NCBI GenBank assembly: GCA_002720375.1
Contig: PBIE01000053.1
Coordinates: forward strand, 1-37,746
Reading direction: 5' to 3'
Origin: Crocinitomicaceae bacterium
GTDB lineage: Bacteria > Bacteroidota > Bacteroidia > Flavobacteriales_D > Sanyastnellaceae
DNA length: 37,746 bases
Position 1 is the stretch's first letter. The number at the start of each line of letters is the position of its first letter. Under the pieces are notes generated by a model, which was not told the origin of the DNA, made no database searches, and saw nothing but the letters and a program-made list of their open reading frames with translations. The translations under genes and the position numbers were made by a program. Shown in pieces: positions 35,082 to 37,746 of the stretch.

Positions 35082-36119
35082 TCAGGCCCACACTGCGGCC
35101 TTCCGCTCCTCGGGAAGAAAAGACGCATCGCGAGCCCACTGATTGATTTGGCGGAATTCAGATTCACTAAACTCCATGGCGTCTCGAAGCAAGCGATACT
35201 CATCAATGATATCAATGTTCATGATACCGGGATCGTCCGTATTCACCGTCGTCTTGATTCCAGCCTCCATAATCGCGCGGAAAGGGTGCAATTCTTTTGT
35301 CGCGCAAACACCACTCAGCCAATTGGACGTCGGACACAACTCCAAAACGGTTCCTCTGTCTTTTACAAACTGCAACACGGAGAGGTCTTCCAAAATCCGA
35401 ACACCGTGGCCAATCCTGTCAGCATGCAACAGCTCAATCGAATCCCGAATATTCTGTGCCGCCTGAGGCCCCTCAGCTTCGCCTGCATGAACGGTGACGA
35501 AAAAACCCTCGGATTTGGCTTTTTCGAATAAGGAGACAAACGGAGCCGGTCCATACGCGAGCTCATTATCAGCCAAATCCATCGCGAGGAAATCCGCTTT
35601 TTTTTCAATTGCAAAGTCAAGCCAGTACCTGTTTTCTTCAACTGACTTCACACGCTGCAAAAGGCAAATAAGTCCCACCACAATCGGGAAGTCAAGCTCG
35701 GCCCGAGCTACCCCCTTTAAAATCGCCTCGTGCATTGCATCCGGAGTCAATGAAGCGTGGGCATCGCAAAGAAAACTAGGCGCATATCTCAATTCGAGAA
35801 TGCGCACGCCGTTCGACGACATGTCCTCGCAGCACTCATAAGTCATGCGCTCAATGACTTCTGACGAACCCAACAAATCGCGGTGGCCCAAAAAGATATT
35901 GAGCAGCGTCGGCAGATCGCCCACCGGCTCATTAATCAAAAAGTCTCGGCGAAATTCGTCTTCTCCACGCCACTTGCCCTTTGCCTTCAGCAACTCCTTT
36001 AAAAGGGATTGACGAGCGGTCAACTCAAGGTGGCAATGGAGCTCAACCTTGGGGAGGGCGCGAAGGGCATCGTCTGTCATCTCAAATACAAAGGTAGCCT
36101 TCGACGTTGCGCTGTTCAT
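35082..36119 (-). CDS. add: Adenosine deaminase
   Basis: A 345-aa TIM-barrel deaminase that converts adenosine to inosine in purine salvage. Zinc ligands are in KVELHCHLE (HxH, near 27-29), the VTVHAGE His (catalytic Glu follows), RIGHG with the catalytic His, and NTDDPG with the metal-binding Asp. LELRYAPSFL and ELCPTSNWLSG are conserved as well. The length is typical of bacterial Add. The second Asp of TDDPG fits adenosine deaminase. Adenine deaminase-type members share much of this pattern, so the exact substrate is slightly uncertain. The ATG at 36119 is chosen; a later ATG at codon 14 is possible. It is divergent from the 175-aa hypothetical. Confidence 0.92.
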   Translation of the reverse strand: MNSATSKATFVFEMTDDALRALPKVELHCHLELTARQSLLKELLKAKGKWRGEDEFRRDFLINEPVGDLPTLLNIFLGHRDLLGSSEVIERMTYECCEDMSSNGVRILELRYAPSFLCDAHASLTPDAMHEAILKGVARAELDFPIVVGLICLLQRVKSVEENRYWLDFAIEKKADFLAMDLADNELAYGPAPFVSLFEKAKSEGFFVTVHAGEAEGPQAAQNIRDSIELLHADRIGHGVRILEDLSVLQFVKDRGTVLELCPTSNWLSGVCATKELHPFRAIMEAGIKTTVNTDDPGIMNIDIIDEYRLLRDAMEFSESEFRQINQWARDASFLPEERKAAVWA

Positions 36120-36172
36120 TTCCGAAACGCCAACCGAGCAGAATAAGAGGAGGGAGGCTCATCTTGCTCAAC

Positions 36173-36700
36173 ATGATTGGAATCGGAGCACGCATCGCCC
36201 ACCCCAAGTATGGTGAGGGCGCGATTTTTGGAGAATCAGGAACCGCATGGCGCATTTTCTTTCAAGAGCACGGCGAGAAAGAACTAACCAAAACCTACGA
36301 ATCCTATGAAGTCATTGAGGCTGCACCGGAAGAACCCGGAACCGGAATAGAACTCGAAGACGTCATCGCTGCTGTAGAAAATGTCTTCGATCAGTATCTG
36401 GAATCTCCTGATCCAGTAGCCCTCGGAGACAAATGGGAGGGAGGCACCATGGAGTTGAAACCAGCAGATGACGCCCTGAAATCCAAAGAGATTCCAATTG
36501 AAACCTTCTTTCACAAAATTGTCATGCTCCGCGACCGCCTTCGCGTTCTCGAACAGAACATCAACAGCCACGACAAACTTTCGGACGAAGAAAAGGTCAA
36601 CCTCCAACAATATGTCACGCGATGCTATGGCTCACTGACCACCTTCAATGTTCTATTTGAACGAAAAGAGGATTGGTTCAAAGGAGAAAAGAAAGCCTAA
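36173..36700 (+). CDS. Conserved-type hypothetical protein (175 aa)
   Basis: A 175-aa cytosolic protein of unknown function. The N-terminal ~50 residues are an SH3-like beta segment (IGARIAHPKYGEGAIFGESG, then WRIFFQEHGEKELTKTYESYEV), similar in style to small RNA-polymerase- or helicase-associated Tudor/SH3 modules. The remainder is acidic and helical, with a likely coiled-coil pair (residues about 115-150, IVMLRDRLRVLEQNINSHDKLS). I associate this layout with a Bacteroidota protein family, but no function is known to me. The ATG at 36173 is preferred over a longer frame from 36107 that overlaps the divergent deaminase start. Confidence 0.7.
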   Translation: MIGIGARIAHPKYGEGAIFGESGTAWRIFFQEHGEKELTKTYESYEVIEAAPEEPGTGIELEDVIAAVENVFDQYLESPDPVALGDKWEGGTMELKPADDALKSKEIPIETFFHKIVMLRDRLRVLEQNINSHDKLSDEEKVNLQQYVTRCYGSLTTFNVLFERKEDWFKGEKKA

Positions 36701-36746
36701 CACACAAACTGCCCTCACAGTTAAGGTCGGCCTCTCAAAACCAATC

Positions 36747-37746
36747 TTATCTAACCACAGTTAACGTACCCTGAAAATTCTCAGGATATCTCCCGTGCGT
36801 CCATCGGACCGAAACATCCCAAGCATAGACGCCATCTCGCACAAAATGCTCTCCTGCTCCGCGTTGGTCCTGACCTACCCAGTGTTCCTCGGGATCAATC
36901 GATGAGAAAACCACTTCTCCCCAGCGATTGAACACCTGAAAACGGTAGTCTGTCGCACCAAATGCTTGACCAAGTGGCCTGAATCCATCGTTGACCCCAT
37001 CGTTGTTAGGCGAAAATGCATTCGGCACAAACAGGCGGAGGTCCATTTCCGTGAAATGGGCAACCACCTGGACAACACCGTCCTCAGGCAGAACGACACC
37101 CAATGTTTGGGTTTGCGCGCCCACAACATCCTCAGCACCCACGACTTCCCACCGGTCAAACATCCAGTCCGCTGCTGGCTTGGCAACCAGGGATTCTGGG
37201 CCGTCCACCACAAAGCTGTCCTCCCAATGGTCACTCACTATAGCGCGGCCGACAACCTCTACAGAACCCGAACCTACTGGCTCAACATCCACCACGAGGG
37301 TCACGTGTTCCACATACTCAAAGTGGGCGGTCACAGAGCCCCCAGTGTCCACCATCAATGTGGCATCGGCCGATTCAATATCTGGCAGAATGGCATTGCC
37401 TTCATGGCTCCAGTGTGTAAAGGTCCACCAGGCATTTGCGGTGGCCAGAATATCATGTTCCCCGTCAAACAACTCAATTTCGTCAGGGTAGGGTCCTGCC
37501 ACCACACCATTGACAAGAATGTCGCCCACGCCAGTCGGTTCGACGTTGAATACCACAATCTCCGGAGGAACCGGCTCTCCAAAGTGAGCGATGATGGTGG
37601 CATCACCATTGAGGACCAGCTCGATGAGGATGTCTTGGGGCGAATCGATGACAACGTCACCAGACACCACTTCCCAATAGAGAAACTCTGCACCAGTGCA
37701 CTCCTCTTCGGCCTCAAAAGAAATGGGGACGCCTGAAAAGTACCAA
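36747..37746 (-). CDS. T9SS type B exported protein with InlB-like repeats (5' end outside window)
   Basis: The C-terminal 333 residues of an exported protein whose start lies beyond the window. Three units of about 87-90 residues end in AHF (about 37589-37581, 37328-37320 and 37058-37050). They have FTHWSHEG or FDRWEVVG-type strands preceding ADATLMV-like ends, matching the divergent InlB B-repeat pattern. The last ~95 residues are the gliding motility-associated type B sorting domain: VPNAFSPNNDGVND, FQVFNRWGEVVF and DGVYAWDV, ending TVVR. It should be secreted by the type IX system, and its role is likely adhesive or structural. It converges on the 175-aa gene with a 46-bp gap that holds only a weak 5-bp hairpin (36707-36722). 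Confidence 0.85.
   Translation of the reverse strand, partial: WYFSGVPISFEAEEECTGAEFLYWEVVSGDVVIDSPQDILIELVLNGDATIIAHFGEPVPPEIVVFNVEPTGVGDILVNGVVAGPYPDEIELFDGEHDILATANAWWTFTHWSHEGNAILPDIESADATLMVDTGGSVTAHFEYVEHVTLVVDVEPVGSGSVEVVGRAIVSDHWEDSFVVDGPESLVAKPAADWMFDRWEVVGAEDVVGAQTQTLGVVLPEDGVVQVVAHFTEMDLRLFVPNAFSPNNDGVNDGFRPLGQAFGATDYRFQVFNRWGEVVFSSIDPEEHWVGQDQRGAGEHFVRDGVYAWDVSVRWTHGRYPENFQGTLTVVR

Noticed and set aside
1-37746. CRISPR array, prophage or insertion sequence
   Set aside because: No regularly spaced direct repeats, transposase, integrase or phage structural genes were seen anywhere in the window.

Overview
The window is a gene-dense chromosomal segment (about 55% GC by eye) from a member of the Bacteroidota, most likely a marine, Flavobacteriales-like lineage. 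The evidence is a short primary sigma factor (289 aa) directly after rpsO-pnp, two secreted proteins ending in the type B C-terminal domain of the type IX secretion system, GWxTD and right-handed beta-helix proteins typical of the phylum, and TAnnTTTG promoter elements before accD and rpsO. The genus cannot be fixed from the sequence. I see no rRNA, tRNA, CRISPR array, prophage or insertion sequence, and no stretch over 300 bases without a gene.

Left part (1-7.6 kb). Three overlapping leftward genes encode two paralogous secreted proteins, each a c-type cytochrome fused to a PHM-like copper monooxygenase fold, with a small redoxin between them. The complete copy ends in a dockerin-like module. 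Running the other way is a coupled trio: Na+/solute symporter, galactokinase-like GHMP kinase and sugar-1-phosphate nucleotidyltransferase, apparently taking up a sugar and activating it to an NDP-sugar. Next is a very cysteine-rich secreted protein with a MopE-like motif. It carries the same C-terminal module, with identical cysteine spacing.

Middle part (7.6-21 kb). This holds mostly core functions: a 3-hydroxyacyl-CoA dehydrogenase, a DEAD-box helicase, a lipid acyltransferase, a SpoU rRNA methyltransferase, an Omp85-family outer membrane protein, accD, rpsO, pnp, the primary sigma factor and an AlkA-like glycosylase.

Right part (19.8-37.7 kb). A beta-helix lipoprotein precedes a large ABC transporter. 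A SiaB/SiaC kinase-phosphoprotein pair follows, then a methyltransferase, HMG-CoA lyase and ComEC. A GWxTD protein is coupled to a family 2 glycosyltransferase, and a large T9SS-exported PKD protein is next. The segment ends with a FemAB/GNAT-like protein, adenosine deaminase, several lineage-type hypotheticals, and the C-terminal part of a second T9SS type B protein with InlB-like repeats.

Genes switch strand often, and convergent neighbours usually abut or overlap (gaps from -68 to +8 bp), leaving little room for conventional terminators. The most promising leads are the four-cysteine dockerin-like C-terminal module, the split redoxin/cytochrome/copper-monooxygenase locus and the sugar-salvage trio.
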